A DNA stretch of 52,617 bases from an uncultured Prevotellaceae bacterium (lineage in GTDB: Bacteria > Bacteroidota > Bacteroidia > Bacteroidales > Bacteroidaceae). The stretch lies in NCBI GenBank assembly GCA_902783165.1, contig CACZPU010000130.1, positions 1 to 52,617 of the forward strand, in the 5' to 3' direction. The translations under genes and the position numbers were made by a program. Positions 1 to 8,383 of the stretch are shown piece by piece. The notes under the pieces are model-generated. The model saw nothing but the letters and a program-made list of their open reading frames with translations. It was not told the origin of the DNA and searched no databases. How positions within the stretch are numbered: the stretch's first letter is position 1; each line of letters begins with the position of its first letter.

Positions 1-12
1 AATATAAAAGAT

Positions 13-186
13 ATGAAAAAGGATTATATCAAGCCAATGGCTTTGGAAAAGGAGATGCAGAGCGAGCAGATGCTGGCCGACAGTATCTTGAGTGTTGACG
101 GTGACAGCGGCAAAGGCAAACTGCAGAACACAGATGCTGAAACCGATGCCATGGGCAAGCAGAGCATCTGGGATTATATGGAGTAA
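13..186 (+). CDS. 57-aa small peptide of the Bacteroidales MKKxYxKP...LLA type
   Basis: The frame opens at ATG 13 and closes with TAA at 184-186. It starts MKKDYIKPMALEKEMQ and continues with a QMLADSILSV segment, then a Gly/Asp/Lys-rich polar tail ending in DYME. Short proteins with this plan (Lys-rich start, a Y-x-K-P motif, a central LLA/MLA-S box, a disordered tail) are very common in Prevotella and Bacteroides and often occur in series, but I know no established function. There is no signal peptide or membrane helix. It is followed directly by two hairpins, the second a good terminator, so it is probably the last gene of a unit that begins left of the window. The coding call rests on composition, family resemblance and the well-placed terminator. 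Confidence 0.6.
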   Translation: MKKDYIKPMALEKEMQSEQMLADSILSVDGDSGKGKLQNTDAETDAMGKQSIWDYME

Positions 187-193
187 GAATGGA

Positions 194-263
194 AACCTCT
201 TCGGAGGTTGGTATATAAATCGAGGCGGCACCCTTTTACAGGATGCCGCCTCGATTGTTTCTT
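194..263 (+). terminator. UUCG hairpin followed by a 13-bp terminator stem
   Basis: Bases 194-199 and 204-209 form a perfect 6-bp stem closed by a C(TTCG)G tetraloop. Immediately after it, 218-230 pairs perfectly with 244-256 (13 bp, GC-rich) and a T-rich stretch follows. The orientation fits termination of the small-peptide gene ending at 186. The rnc gene ends at 327 on the other strand, so the second stem may also stop its transcript, but the T-tract is weaker in that direction. Confidence 0.8.
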
Positions 264-326
264 AAAAAGGTTGTTGCAGTTGTGCTTTCCATAGGGAGCC
301 TATGGGGAGGACTTTCGCAATGGCTT

Positions 327-1532
327 TTAGTTGTCGGCAAATGCCGCTTCTTCTGCTGCTGCAATAATGTCTTCACGCGACTTGTTGTCCCCCAACGAGG
401 TATTGATGTCGCTCAGGTCGTATTCGTCGTCGATTTCTACTTTGTCGTCGTGCTTATCGTCTGTGGTGTTGTCTTGGTTTGATGCCAGACTGTAACCGGT
501 GGGCACTACAGGCATGGCCATAGGCGTGTCTTCGCGGAAATACTCGATGGGCGCATCGCCCTCACCTTTCGACTTGCGGCGGTCTTTCTTGGCTGTTTTC
601 TTGGAAGAGACCGAAGTGCTAGGAGTTTTTTGGGGGTCCTGATAGCCCTCATCGCTCTTGGCGTTCTGTTCGCTCTGATTGCCTTGGTTGTCAGAATTGT
701 TGGATATGCCTATTTCCTCCATATTATTGGCTTGCTTAAGGGCGCTTTCATGCTTCTTGCGCTCTTCTTTTGATGCAAACACCATGTCGATGAACTGCGG
801 CTCCTTGCGCAGGCGCTGCATAGTGAGGCGTGAAGCTATTTGCTGTGCTTCTTTCTTGCTGTAGCCCTCGCCTCGCTCTCCTTCCACATTCTCGAGTATC
901 ACGGTGTAGGTGAATGTAGAATTTCCTTTCTCGTCTTTGTTCTCGCAGGTGAGTTTGTAGTCGACCTTCACACGATTTTTCTGACTCCACTCAAGCAACT
1001 TCGATTTGAAGTTAACTTCTTTGTAGGCCACTTTGTCGATGTTAATCAATTCTTTCAGGATGCGTCTTTCCATGAATCGCTTGCAGGCCTCGTAACCTTG
1101 GTCGAGATAGATGGCACCTACGAGGGCCTCAAACGCATTTCCTCCCATATAGCTGTTGTGGGAGGAAGTGTGTCCGTTCGACTTGATAAGACTGTTGAGA
1201 CCCATTTCCTGTGCGAGTTTCCCCAGTGTTTCGCGCTGTACAATCTTGGAGCGTGTGTTGGTGAGGAATCCCTCGCGCTTACCTTCAAAATGGTGGAAAA
1301 CAATGTCACCTACCACAGCGTCGAGCAGCGCATCGCCCAAGAACTCGAGCCGCTCGTTGTTGAGTGGGCGTCCTTTCTCGTTGCGCCGTGCCATGCTCTT
1401 GTGGAGCAGTGCCTGTTTGTAGTAGGAAATGTTGTGCGGGTAGAATCCTATGATTTCGTGTAAAGACAAATAAAGCTCCTTCTCTTTGCGGAAAGGGAGC
1501 TTTATCCTGTCAATGATATTCTTAATCTGCAT
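327..1532 (-). CDS. rnc: Ribonuclease III with a long C-terminal extension
   Basis: Cytoplasmic double-strand RNA endonuclease for rRNA and mRNA processing. The RNase III signature NERLEFLGDALLD is at residues 59-71, giving catalytic/metal residues E60, E63 and D67; E87 lies in REGFLTNTR and E135 in GNAFEALVGAIYLD. A dsRNA-binding domain follows at about 172-243 (GYSKKEAQQIAS). The usual family length is 220-250 aa; this protein is 401 aa because about 155 residues of Ser/Lys/Asp/Glu-rich, apparently disordered sequence follow the dsRBD. The residue aligned with E. coli D114 is N132, which I believe is common in Bacteroidetes. The start overlaps the end of fabF by 11 bp, so it is the third gene of acpP-fabF-rnc and is probably translationally coupled. 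Identity is certain; the role of the tail is unknown. Confidence 0.97.
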   Translation of the reverse strand: MQIKNIIDRIKLPFRKEKELYLSLHEIIGFYPHNISYYKQALLHKSMARRNEKGRPLNNERLEFLGDALLDAVVGDIVFHHFEGKREGFLTNTRSKIVQRETLGKLAQEMGLNSLIKSNGHTSSHNSYMGGNAFEALVGAIYLDQGYEACKRFMERRILKELINIDKVAYKEVNFKSKLLEWSQKNRVKVDYKLTCENKDEKGNSTFTYTVILENVEGERGEGYSKKEAQQIASRLTMQRLRKEPQFIDMVFASKEERKKHESALKQANNMEEIGISNNSDNQGNQSEQNAKSDEGYQDPQKTPSTSVSSKKTAKKDRRKSKGEGDAPIEYFREDTPMAMPVVPTGYSLASNQDNTTDDKHDDKVEIDDEYDLSDINTSLGDNKSREDIIAAAEEAAFADN

Positions 1533-2784
1533 ACTTCTTGAATATTACGCATGCATTGTGACCACCGAAGCCGAATGTGTTACTCATGGCAGCACGTACG
1601 GTGCGCTGCTGAGCCTTGTTGAAGGTGAAGTTTAAATTGTAGTCAATCTCTTCGTCCTTGTCATCTTCGTCGTGGTTGATGGTCGGTGGAACGATATCGT
1701 CTTTTACCGAAAGCACCGATACCATGGCCTCAATGGCACCTGCGGCTCCAAGGAGGTGGCCAGTCATCGATTTGGTTGAACTGATGTTCAGCTTGAAGGC
1801 TGCATCGCCAAACACTTCTTTGATGGCTTTGGCCTCCGAAATGTCACCCACATGGGTGCTGGTGCCATGAACATTGATATAGTCGATGTCTTCGGGATTC
1901 AGTCCGGCATCCTCAAGCGCAGCCTTCATCACCAATTTGGCGCCCAGTCCTTCGGGATGGCTGGCGGTAATGTGATAAGCGTCGGCACTGGTTCCTTCGC
2001 CCACCATTTCAGCATATATCTTTGCACCACGTGCCTTGGCATGCTCCAATTCCTCGAGGATGAGGCAACCGGCACCCTCCGCCATTACGAATCCGTCGCG
2101 GCTAGCACTGAACGGACGGCTGGCTTTTTCAGGCTCGTCGTTGCGAGTGGAAAGGGCTTTCATAGCATTGAATCCACCCACACCACACATGCAGATGGCG
2201 CTCTCAGCTCCACCAGCCACAATCACGTTGGCCTTGCCCAGACGAATCTGGTTGAAGGCGTCGGCAAGTGCGTTGCTTGAAGATGCGCATGCGCTGGTGG
2301 TAGTGTAGTTGGGACCGTGGAATCCGAAATGGATGCTGATATGACCTGCAGCAATGTCGCTAATCATCTTGGGAATGAAGAAAGGACTGAACTTGGGTCC
2401 CTGGTCCTTGTGAATGCCATAATAGGTTACTTCATCCTCGAAGGTGCGAATGCCGCCAATACCCACACCATAGATGACTCCGATGCGGTTCTTGTCTTCT
2501 TTCTCCAAATCCAGCCCACTGTCTTTCACACCTTGTATGGCGCTGATCATTGCCAACTGAGTGTAACGGTCAATTTTGCGTGCTTCCTTGCGGTCAAGAT
2601 AATCGTTGATATCCAAATTCTTTACTTCGCAAGCAAAATGGGTTTTGCATAAGGAGCTATCGAATTGGGTAATAGGTGCAGCACCGCTCACACCAGCCAG
2701 TAGGTTCTTCCATGTTTCCTCTGGGGAATTGCCTACAGGAGTGACAGCACCGAGTCCTGTTACCACTACTCTTTTTAATTCCAT
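1522..2784 (-). CDS. fabF: 3-oxoacyl-ACP synthase II (KAS II)
   Basis: Cytoplasmic condensing enzyme of type II fatty acid synthesis: it joins malonyl-ACP to an acyl-ACP with loss of CO2. The thiolase-fold signatures are intact. The nucleophile C166 is in TTTSACASSSNALADAF, H306 in NVHGTSTHVGD and H343 in KSMTGHLLGAAGA, which is the Cys-His-His triad of KAS I/II. At 420 aa it has the normal FabF length, and the start MELKRVVVTGLGAVTP is the usual family N-terminus. Its substrate carrier gene acpP lies 147 bp upstream on the same strand, separated by a strong inverted repeat, and rnc overlaps its 3' end. Confidence 0.98.
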   Translation of the reverse strand: MELKRVVVTGLGAVTPVGNSPEETWKNLLAGVSGAAPITQFDSSLCKTHFACEVKNLDINDYLDRKEARKIDRYTQLAMISAIQGVKDSGLDLEKEDKNRIGVIYGVGIGGIRTFEDEVTYYGIHKDQGPKFSPFFIPKMISDIAAGHISIHFGFHGPNYTTTSACASSSNALADAFNQIRLGKANVIVAGGAESAICMCGVGGFNAMKALSTRNDEPEKASRPFSASRDGFVMAEGAGCLILEELEHAKARGAKIYAEMVGEGTSADAYHITASHPEGLGAKLVMKAALEDAGLNPEDIDYINVHGTSTHVGDISEAKAIKEVFGDAAFKLNISSTKSMTGHLLGAAGAIEAMVSVLSVKDDIVPPTINHDEDDKDEEIDYNLNFTFNKAQQRTVRAAMSNTFGFGGHNACVIFKKYAD

Positions 2785-2844
2785 GTTGTATAATGATGAA
2801 TGAAAAAAGAAAATGAAGAATGTTGGCTCTCGCCAAAAACAAAA

Positions 2845-2901
2845 AATAAAGAATGAAGAACAAACCGCCGACCTGCGGCAGCAAATTCTTCATTCTTTAT
2901 T
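2845..2901 (-). repeat. 16-bp perfect inverted repeat between acpP and fabF
   Basis: Bases 2845-2860 (AATAAAGAATGAAGAA) are the exact reverse complement of 2886-2901, with a 25-nt loop that itself holds short GC-rich complementarity. Related ATTCTTCATTC words repeat on both sides (2799-2830 and 2902-2925). In the acpP-fabF mRNA this folds into a long hairpin. No T-tract follows on the minus strand, so it looks more like a 3' stabiliser, processing site or partial attenuator of the highly expressed acpP message than a full terminator. Confidence 0.7.
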
Positions 2902-2931
2902 CTCTATTCTTCATTCTTCATTCAGAAAAGA

Positions 2932-3168
2932 TTATTTTGCGTTCTCTTCAATATACTTGATAGCGTCGCCAACAGTGCCAATAGTCTCAGCCTTATCGTC
3001 GGGAATAGAGATATTGAATTCTTTCTCAAACTCCATGATGAGTTCTACAGTGTCGAGAGAGTCTGCACCCAAATCGTTAGTGAAACTTGCTTCTGGTTTA
3101 ACCTCTGCCTCATCAACACCCAGCTTATCTACGATAATAGCTTTAACTTTGCTCTCAATTTCTGACAT
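2932..3168 (-). CDS. acpP: Acyl carrier protein
   Basis: Small acidic 78-aa four-helix carrier that shuttles acyl chains on a 4'-phosphopantetheine arm during fatty acid and lipid A synthesis. The attachment serine is S37 in the DSL motif ([16 protein letters not shown]), followed by the usual acidic recognition helix. Length and sequence are typical of bacterial AcpP. It is the first gene of acpP-fabF-rnc and has a recognisable Bacteroidetes promoter just upstream (3221-3252). Confidence 0.99.
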   Translation of the reverse strand: MSEIESKVKAIIVDKLGVDEAEVKPEASFTNDLGADSLDTVELIMEFEKEFNISIPDDKAETIGTVGDAIKYIEENAK

Positions 3169-3220
3169 AATAATAAAATTTAATTGTTAATATTTTTTTC
3201 TTGTTTTAAAAATTCCGGTG

Positions 3221-3252
3221 CAAAGGAACAAATTTTTATTCAAGTATGCAAA
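3221..3252 (-). promoter_or_regulatory. Promoter of the acpP-fabF-rnc operon
   Basis: On the minus strand a -33 TTTG (3249-3252) is followed after 20 bp by TTCCTTTG (3221-3228), a one-mismatch copy of the Bacteroidetes -7 box TAnnTTTG. The predicted transcript starts near 3215, about 45 nt before the acpP start. Confidence 0.6.
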
Positions 3253-3376
3253 TATTTTGATGAAAAAACGTTACCAACTTGCACATTTGGATATCTTCTG
3301 TGCAAAAAAATTGGGTTTTTTATAATATTCTGTGTGCGGAAACGACAAAATTAAAACAATTATTATATGAATATAG

Positions 3377-3407
3377 TTGGCTATGTCAAATAAAAATAGT
3401 AGCTTTG
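3377..3407 (+). promoter_or_regulatory. Promoter of the DUF4254 gene
   Basis: TTG at 3377-3379, 20 bp spacer, then a perfect -7 box TAGCTTTG at 3400-3407. The predicted start of transcription near 3413 lies 20 nt before ATG 3434. That excludes in-frame start codons further upstream and sets the start of the gene. Confidence 0.7.
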
Positions 3408-3433
3408 CAGAAAATAACATAAAAAGCACAATT

Positions 3434-4045
3434 ATGACGTTTACTGAAAATTGTAACAGGGTGTTTAATATGGCCATTAACGATTATCATGTGAAAGATC
3501 ATATTGACACACCTATAAACAATCCGTTTGAGCGTGACAGCATTGAAAACCGGTTGTATCTTAAGTGTTGGATTGATACGGTGCAGTGGCATCTGGAGGA
3601 TATTATTCGCGACCCGCACATCGATCCCGCCGAGGCTTTGCAACTGAAAAGGCGCATAGACCACTCCAATCAGGACCGCACCGATTTAGTGGAGCAGATA
3701 GATAGTTACTTCCGTCAGAAATATAGTGAAGTGAAAGTGCTTCCCGATGCACGTATCAATACAGAAAGTCCGGCTTGGGCAGTTGATAGGCTGAGCATTC
3801 TTGCTTTGAAAATCTACCATATGCGTGAGCAGTCAAATCGCCAAGATGCCACTGAGGAGCATCGTGAGAAGTGCAACCAGAAGTTGAATGTGCTGCTGGA
3901 GCAGCAAGTGGACCTTGGCACGGCCATCGACCAGTTGTTGGAAGATATCGAGGCTGGTCGTAAGTATATGAAGGTGTACCGGCAGATGAAGATGTATAAC
4001 GACCCATCCACCAATCCAATATTATATAATAAGGTGAAGGAATAA
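3434..4045 (+). CDS. DUF4254 family protein
   Basis: A 203-aa soluble, helical, charged protein that matches the Bacteroidetes family DUF4254 as I know it: starts MTFTENCNRVFNMAINDYH, then LYLKCWIDTVQWHLEDIIRDPHIDP, INTESPAWAVDRLSILALKIYHM and a C-terminal AIDQLLEDIEAGRKYMKVYRQ. No signal peptide, membrane helix or catalytic motif is evident. The start at 3434 was chosen because the promoter boxes occupy 3377-3407 and because the family begins at this Met. It is commonly found beside a family 9 glycosyltransferase, as here (82 bp to the next gene), suggesting a role in lipopolysaccharide or surface glycan assembly; that role is inference. Confidence 0.85.
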   Translation: MTFTENCNRVFNMAINDYHVKDHIDTPINNPFERDSIENRLYLKCWIDTVQWHLEDIIRDPHIDPAEALQLKRRIDHSNQDRTDLVEQIDSYFRQKYSEVKVLPDARINTESPAWAVDRLSILALKIYHMREQSNRQDATEEHREKCNQKLNVLLEQQVDLGTAIDQLLEDIEAGRKYMKVYRQMKMYNDPSTNPILYNKVKE

Positions 4046-4127
4046 GTCTCTACATTAGGGCTTTTGGTTGTTGAGTATTGTTTTTTTTGAGTTGCAAGTT
4101 TTGAGTATTAAGACAATTAGGTAGAGA

Positions 4128-5183
4128 ATGAAAACTGAGCACGTGTTGATAATACGATTCTCAGCCTTAGGTGATGTGGCCATGACTGTACCTGTGGTTT
4201 ATTCGCTTGCCACACAATACCCGCATGTGCGCTTTTCTGTGCTCAGCAGGGGGTATGCCAAGGCTTTCTTTGAAAACCTTGCACCCAACGTGAGTTTTAT
4301 GGAGGCTGACATCAAAAATGAGTACAAGGGAGTGAAAGGCCTGAACTCGCTCTATAGAAGACTGATTGCTAAGCATTTCACAGCAGTTGCCGATTTGCAC
4401 AGTGTGCTCCGCTCTGACTATTTGCGGCTACGATTCAATTTTGCTCGCTATCGTGTTCAGCATATCAACAAGCACAGGCAGGGGAAACGCCGCTTGGTAG
4501 CTGTCAACAACAAACTGTTGGAGCAGCAGCCCACTTCATTTCAAAACTATTGCGATGTCTTTGAGCGTCTCGGTTATCCTGTGAAGCTCAATTTCAAAAG
4601 TATCTTTGGTGAGAAAAAGGGTGATTTGTCTGCGTTGTCGTCGCTCATTGATGTGAGCAAATCAGGTGGACCATGGATAGGTATCGCTCCGTTTGCTGCA
4701 CATGAAGGGAAAGTATATCCGTTGGATAAGATGGAGCAGGTGGTTGATATGCTTACAAAAAAGTTTCCGGATGGCCGCCTTTTCCTGTTTGGCGGTGGGA
4801 AGAAAGAGTTTGTCGTGTTCGACAAATGGTGCGAAACCTATCAACAATGCACCAATGCTTCGAAACTGTTAAAGGGAATGCGACAGGAACTTATCCTTAT
4901 GAGCCATCTCGACACAATGCTTTCCATGGATAGCGGAAACATGCATTTGGCCTCGCTGACAGGAATTCCAGTGGTGAGCATTTGGGGGGCCACTCATCCA
5001 TTTGCGGGTTTCTTGGGATACAACCAGGAGCCTGACAATATTCTGCAGGTGGATTTGCCTTGCCGACCTTGTAGCATCTATGGAAACAAACAATGTATGC
5101 GCGGTGACTACGCCTGTTTGAATGGAATCAATCCTCAGCAGGTGGTGGACAAGGTTGCACAAGTAGTGGCCTCAAGGAAATAA
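4128..5183 (+). CDS. Glycosyltransferase family 9 (LPS heptosyltransferase-like)
   Basis: GT-B fold glycosyltransferase of the heptosyltransferase (GT9) family, expected at the cytoplasmic face of the inner membrane adding a sugar to the LPS core. The N-terminal Rossmann half starts with LIIRFSALGDVAMTVPVVY, the family's conserved opening, and the C-terminal donor-binding half has MDSGNMHLASLTGIPVVSIWGATHP (about residues 265-289) preceded by FGGGKKEF. Length 351 aa is typical. A Cys-rich C-terminus (CRPCSIYGNKQC) is present, as in many Bacteroidetes homologues. It follows the DUF4254 gene in the same direction. The acceptor and sugar donor cannot be told from sequence. Confidence 0.9.
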   Translation: MKTEHVLIIRFSALGDVAMTVPVVYSLATQYPHVRFSVLSRGYAKAFFENLAPNVSFMEADIKNEYKGVKGLNSLYRRLIAKHFTAVADLHSVLRSDYLRLRFNFARYRVQHINKHRQGKRRLVAVNNKLLEQQPTSFQNYCDVFERLGYPVKLNFKSIFGEKKGDLSALSSLIDVSKSGGPWIGIAPFAAHEGKVYPLDKMEQVVDMLTKKFPDGRLFLFGGGKKEFVVFDKWCETYQQCTNASKLLKGMRQELILMSHLDTMLSMDSGNMHLASLTGIPVVSIWGATHPFAGFLGYNQEPDNILQVDLPCRPCSIYGNKQCMRGDYACLNGINPQQVVDKVAQVVASRK

Positions 5184-5266
5184 CGATGCGTTCGAAACAA
5201 TAGAATCGATTGATTTGAAAGAAGGAATAATTTTTATATTATAGTATTCACTAAACATCTCGAATT

Positions 5267-5425
5267 ATGAAAAAGTACATTTGCGACACATGCGGTTATG
5301 TGTATGACCCTGAAGTAGGCGATCCAGATAATGGCATCGAACCAGGCACAGCGTTTGAAGACCTGCCCGAAGATTGGGTATGTCCACTCTGTGGTGTAGG
5401 AAAGGATGATTTCTCTGAGGAGTAA
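5267..5425 (+). CDS. Rubredoxin
   Basis: A 52-aa one-electron carrier with a single Fe(Cys)4 centre. The two ligand pairs are C6-x2-C9 ([12 protein letters not shown]) and C39-x2-C42 ([14 protein letters not shown]), the exact rubredoxin pattern, with the conserved GDP..GI.PGT.FEDLP middle. It is a typical anaerobe protein that passes electrons to peroxide- and superoxide-detoxifying enzymes. The start is ATG 5267 and the stop TAA 5423-5425. It stands alone between the glycosyltransferase and a convergent lipoprotein gene. Confidence 0.97.
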   Translation: MKKYICDTCGYVYDPEVGDPDNGIEPGTAFEDLPEDWVCPLCGVGKDDFSEE

Positions 5426-5453
5426 TCAATGATGATGGCTGGCGAAGGCTCAA

Positions 5454-6335
5454 TCAGTATTCATAGCTGTTGGTCTTCGTCCAATCGCCATCGGCAGTCA
5501 TCTTAAAGCTGTTGGCGAAGTTTTCTATAGATTCGTAGAAACTGCCGGTATATTGGGTAATCATATTGCGCTGCACGGGAACGTTTTCGAATATGCGTTC
5601 ATGCAGCGCAGTTTCGTTTGCGTCAAGTGCAGTGACGGTAATTTTCAGTTCGTCGCTCTCATCATGTGGGAAAGTGTAAACCTCAAACTGCTTTTGTCCG
5701 TTGCTGACATTTAGTATTTCGGTCTGCTTGGAGTTGACACAACCATACCCCGTTGTAGCATCGAACGTGCTGCTGCCACCAGTATAATAGAATTTTATTT
5801 TCTTTACTTCAGAAGGAAGTGCCTCGTTGGTGACCAAACGGAACATAGCTACAGCTCGTTTTAGTTGAAGGTCGAAAGTATTTCCCTTTGCATCCACAGT
5901 GATGTCGGAACAATAATAGAAAGTGTCGGAAAGTTTGTTGTTGGGGAATGTTATCTTTTGAGGTGAGGAAATGGTAGCTGCTCCAGTACCGTTGTGGGCA
6001 ATGACAACGAGTTTGTAGGTGCCAGCATCCAAATGAAGTGACACCGTACCGAAGTCGTTATCGCCTTCTTTCTGATTAATAGCGCTTACTTTTGTGTCGC
6101 CGTTGAACAATGAAAAGTTTATACGGGAGCAAAGTTTGGTAATGTCTTGCTGGGCTTTGGTAGCTATTCGGTAGTTGTCGAATGGTATTTGCTCAAAGCC
6201 TGCTATGCGGATAAATACATTGTTGTTCGAAGTTTCTTCGTCGATGCTGTCGTTGCCGATATTCGCTTTTTCACAACTAGTGAATAGTGCCAATAGCAAA
6301 GCAGTGGCCAACCAGAGGTGTTTGTGTTTTTTCAT
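5454..6335 (-). CDS. FimB/Mfa2-family fimbrial subunit-like lipoprotein
   Basis: 293 aa with a lipoprotein signal: MKKHKHLWLATALLLALFTSC, lipobox LFTSC, acylated Cys at 21. The body is beta-rich, with segments such as SLHLDAGTYKLVVIAHNGTG and LQLKRAVAMFRLVT that resemble the FimB/Mfa2 family of anchor proteins for Bacteroidales type V fimbriae. In this pilus class such lipoproteins are taken through the Sec/Lol route and anchor or regulate fimbrial length. No FimA/Mfa1 fimbrilin gene is adjacent, so it is either an orphan anchor or an adhesin. A -7 box lies at 6399-6406. The family call is from pattern memory and is moderately secure. Confidence 0.72.
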   Translation of the reverse strand: MKKHKHLWLATALLLALFTSCEKANIGNDSIDEETSNNNVFIRIAGFEQIPFDNYRIATKAQQDITKLCSRINFSLFNGDTKVSAINQKEGDNDFGTVSLHLDAGTYKLVVIAHNGTGAATISSPQKITFPNNKLSDTFYYCSDITVDAKGNTFDLQLKRAVAMFRLVTNEALPSEVKKIKFYYTGGSSTFDATTGYGCVNSKQTEILNVSNGQKQFEVYTFPHDESDELKITVTALDANETALHERIFENVPVQRNMITQYTGSFYESIENFANSFKMTADGDWTKTNSYEY

Positions 6336-6398
6336 TGTGCTTTTCTATTTTTAATATTTATAGATAATGTTTTTCTAGTCGTTGCTTTTAACGCAACA

Positions 6399-6406
6399 CA
6401 AAAGTA
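6399..6406 (-). promoter_or_regulatory. -7 promoter box of the FimB/Mfa2-like gene
   Basis: CAAAAGTA on the plus strand reads TACTTTTG on the minus strand, a perfect TAnnTTTG match 64 bp upstream of the start codon. No good TTTG lies at the ideal -33 distance. Confidence 0.5.
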
Positions 6407-6721
6407 ATAATTATTTTGCAAAGAAGAAAATTTAAAGATAAAAAAATACAATTTGTAGTGAGAAAAGTGATTTTGGAAGGTTTTTTAAAAAATTCTTTTA
6501 GATTGTTGTATGTCAGAGCAGGCTGTCTACTCGTTGATGTGTTACCTTAGGTTTTTTAATAACTTATTTGTCTCTTCGAAACGCTCAAATAGATTTGAAC
6601 TTTTCATTTGGCTTTACTTATCTTGGCTTTTCAAGAGTTTGAAGTTTTTCAGTTTCATATTAAGTGGAGTAACTTTAAAAGGGAGGGTGATCACTCTGGG
6701 ATAAAAAATAATCATTTATAT
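6407..6721. other. AT-rich intergenic stretch between divergent genes
   Basis: About 315 bp between the -7 box of the lipoprotein gene and the gpmI promoter. It contains one short plus-strand frame from 6510 that is rich in Phe and Leu and looks like chance coding in AT-rich DNA. I see no hairpin, repeat or RNA gene here. Confidence 0.5.
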
Positions 6722-6752
6722 TTTGTTCTCCTCTTGTTTTTTCGTAACTTTG
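6722..6752 (+). promoter_or_regulatory. Promoter of gpmI
   Basis: TTTG at 6722-6725, 19-bp spacer, perfect -7 box TAACTTTG at 6745-6752. The transcript would start near 6758 and carry a leader of about 105 nt before ATG 6863, long enough for a regulatory structure, although none is obvious. Confidence 0.8.
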
Positions 6753-6862
6753 CATCCGATTTTAAGGAGATGATGCTACTTGAAGCAGAAGCGTTGTTTC
6801 ACCTTGGCTTTCAAGGAAGAATTAATTAAGAAGGTAAAAAGGAATAACTAATTATATACATT

Positions 6863-8383
6863 ATGGCAAAGAAGGCTTTATTGATGATTCTTGATGGATG
6901 GGGAATCGGACAACATGGAAAAGGTGACGTGATATTCAATACACCGACACCATATTTGGATTATCTAACAGCAATTAGTGCTCACTCCCAGTTGCAAGCC
7001 AGCGGTGAAGACGTTGGTCTGCCTGATGGGCAAATGGGTAATTCGGAAGTAGGACACTTGAATATAGGTGCTGGCCGTGTGGTTTATCAGGATTTGGTGA
7101 AAATCAATCGCGCCTGTAAGGATGGCTCTATTCTGGAGAATCCGCAGGTGAAAGCAGCATACAGTTATGCCAAAGAACAGGGTAAGAAATTGCATTTGAT
7201 GGGACTTACCTCGAATGGTGGTGTGCATTCTTCGCTCGACCATTTGTTCAAGTTGATAGAAGCAGGCAAACACTATGGTCTGAAAGACCAGACCTATGTA
7301 CACTGCTTTATGGATGGACGCGATACTGACCCGAAGAGTGGCAAGGGCTTTATCGAACAAGTGATGGCTTGCTGCGAAAAGAATGATGCGCACATCGCTT
7401 CAATAGTTGGTCGTTTCTATGCTATGGATCGCGACAAACGTTGGGAGCGTGTGAAGGAAGCTTACGACTTGCTTGTTGAGGGTAAAGGCAAGCAGTCCGA
7501 TGATATGGTAAAGGCTATGCAGGAAAGCTATGATGAAGGTGTAACTGATGAATTCATTAAGCCTATTCACAACTGCAAAGTGAATGGGTTGATTGAAGAG
7601 GGCGATGTGATTATCTTCATCAATTTCAGAAACGACCGCGCCAAGGAACTTACCATTGCACTCACACAGCAAGACCTTATTGAGCAAGGTATGCATACTA
7701 TTCCAGGTTTGCAGTATTATTGCATGACACCTTATGATGCCAATTTTAAAGGTGTGCATGTTCTTTTCCCGAAAGAAAATGTGGAGGATACTTTGGGCGA
7801 GTACCTTAGCAAAAAGGGTAAGAAGCAATTGCATACGGCCGAGACCGAGAAATATGCGCATGTGACATTCTTCTTCAATGGTGGTAGAGAGGCACCTTTT
7901 GAAAACGAAGACCGTATTCTTGTACCTTCACCAAAGGTGGCCACATATGACTTGAAGCCAGAAATGAGTGCCTATGAGGTGAAAGACAAATTGGTAGGAG
8001 CCATCAATACGCAAGAATATGATTTCATCGTGGTGAATTTTGCTAATGGTGATATGGTGGGACATACCGGTGTTTACAATGCCATTGCCAAAGCTGTATG
8101 GGCTGTTGATAACTGTGTTCGCGAAGTTATAGAGGCTGCCAAGGCCAATGACTATGAGGCTATTATCATTGCTGACCATGGAAATGCTGATAATGCCATC
8201 AATGCTGACGGCACACCTAATACGGCTCATTCGTTGAATCCTGTGCCTTTCATTTATGTGACGAACAATAACAGCGCCACTGTGAAGAATGGCCGCCTGG
8301 CTGATGTGGCACCCTCAATTCTTCATATAATGGGCTTGGAGCAGCCTGCTGATATGACAGGTGAGTGCTTGATTGAGGATTAA
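6863..8383 (+). CDS. gpmI: Phosphoglycerate mutase, 2,3-bisphosphoglycerate-independent
   Basis: Cytoplasmic glycolytic enzyme interconverting 3- and 2-phosphoglycerate with two Mn ions. Alkaline phosphatase superfamily features are present: the first metal Asp D11 in [10 protein letters not shown], the phosphorylated Ser S61 in [31 protein letters not shown] (about 151-162) and the C-terminal metal site DHGNADN. 506 aa is the standard length. It has its own promoter 110 bp upstream. Its TAA stop shares the palindromic TTAA at 8380-8383 with the stop of the convergent AraC gene, so the two coding regions overlap by 4 bp. Confidence 0.98.
   Translation: MAKKALLMILDGWGIGQHGKGDVIFNTPTPYLDYLTAISAHSQLQASGEDVGLPDGQMGNSEVGHLNIGAGRVVYQDLVKINRACKDGSILENPQVKAAYSYAKEQGKKLHLMGLTSNGGVHSSLDHLFKLIEAGKHYGLKDQTYVHCFMDGRDTDPKSGKGFIEQVMACCEKNDAHIASIVGRFYAMDRDKRWERVKEAYDLLVEGKGKQSDDMVKAMQESYDEGVTDEFIKPIHNCKVNGLIEEGDVIIFINFRNDRAKELTIALTQQDLIEQGMHTIPGLQYYCMTPYDANFKGVHVLFPKENVEDTLGEYLSKKGKKQLHTAETEKYAHVTFFFNGGREAPFENEDRILVPSPKVATYDLKPEMSAYEVKDKLVGAINTQEYDFIVVNFANGDMVGHTGVYNAIAKAVWAVDNCVREVIEAAKANDYEAIIIADHGNADNAINADGTPNTAHSLNPVPFIYVTNNNSATVKNGRLADVAPSILHIMGLEQPADMTGECLIED

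Noticed and set aside
840..1463. 207-codon open frame on the plus strand
   Set aside because: It lies wholly inside rnc on the opposite strand, and the rnc reading carries all the catalytic motifs.
6510..6829. Two overlapping plus-strand frames before gpmI
   Set aside because: Phe/Leu-rich low-complexity translations; one spans the gpmI promoter. No conservation expected.
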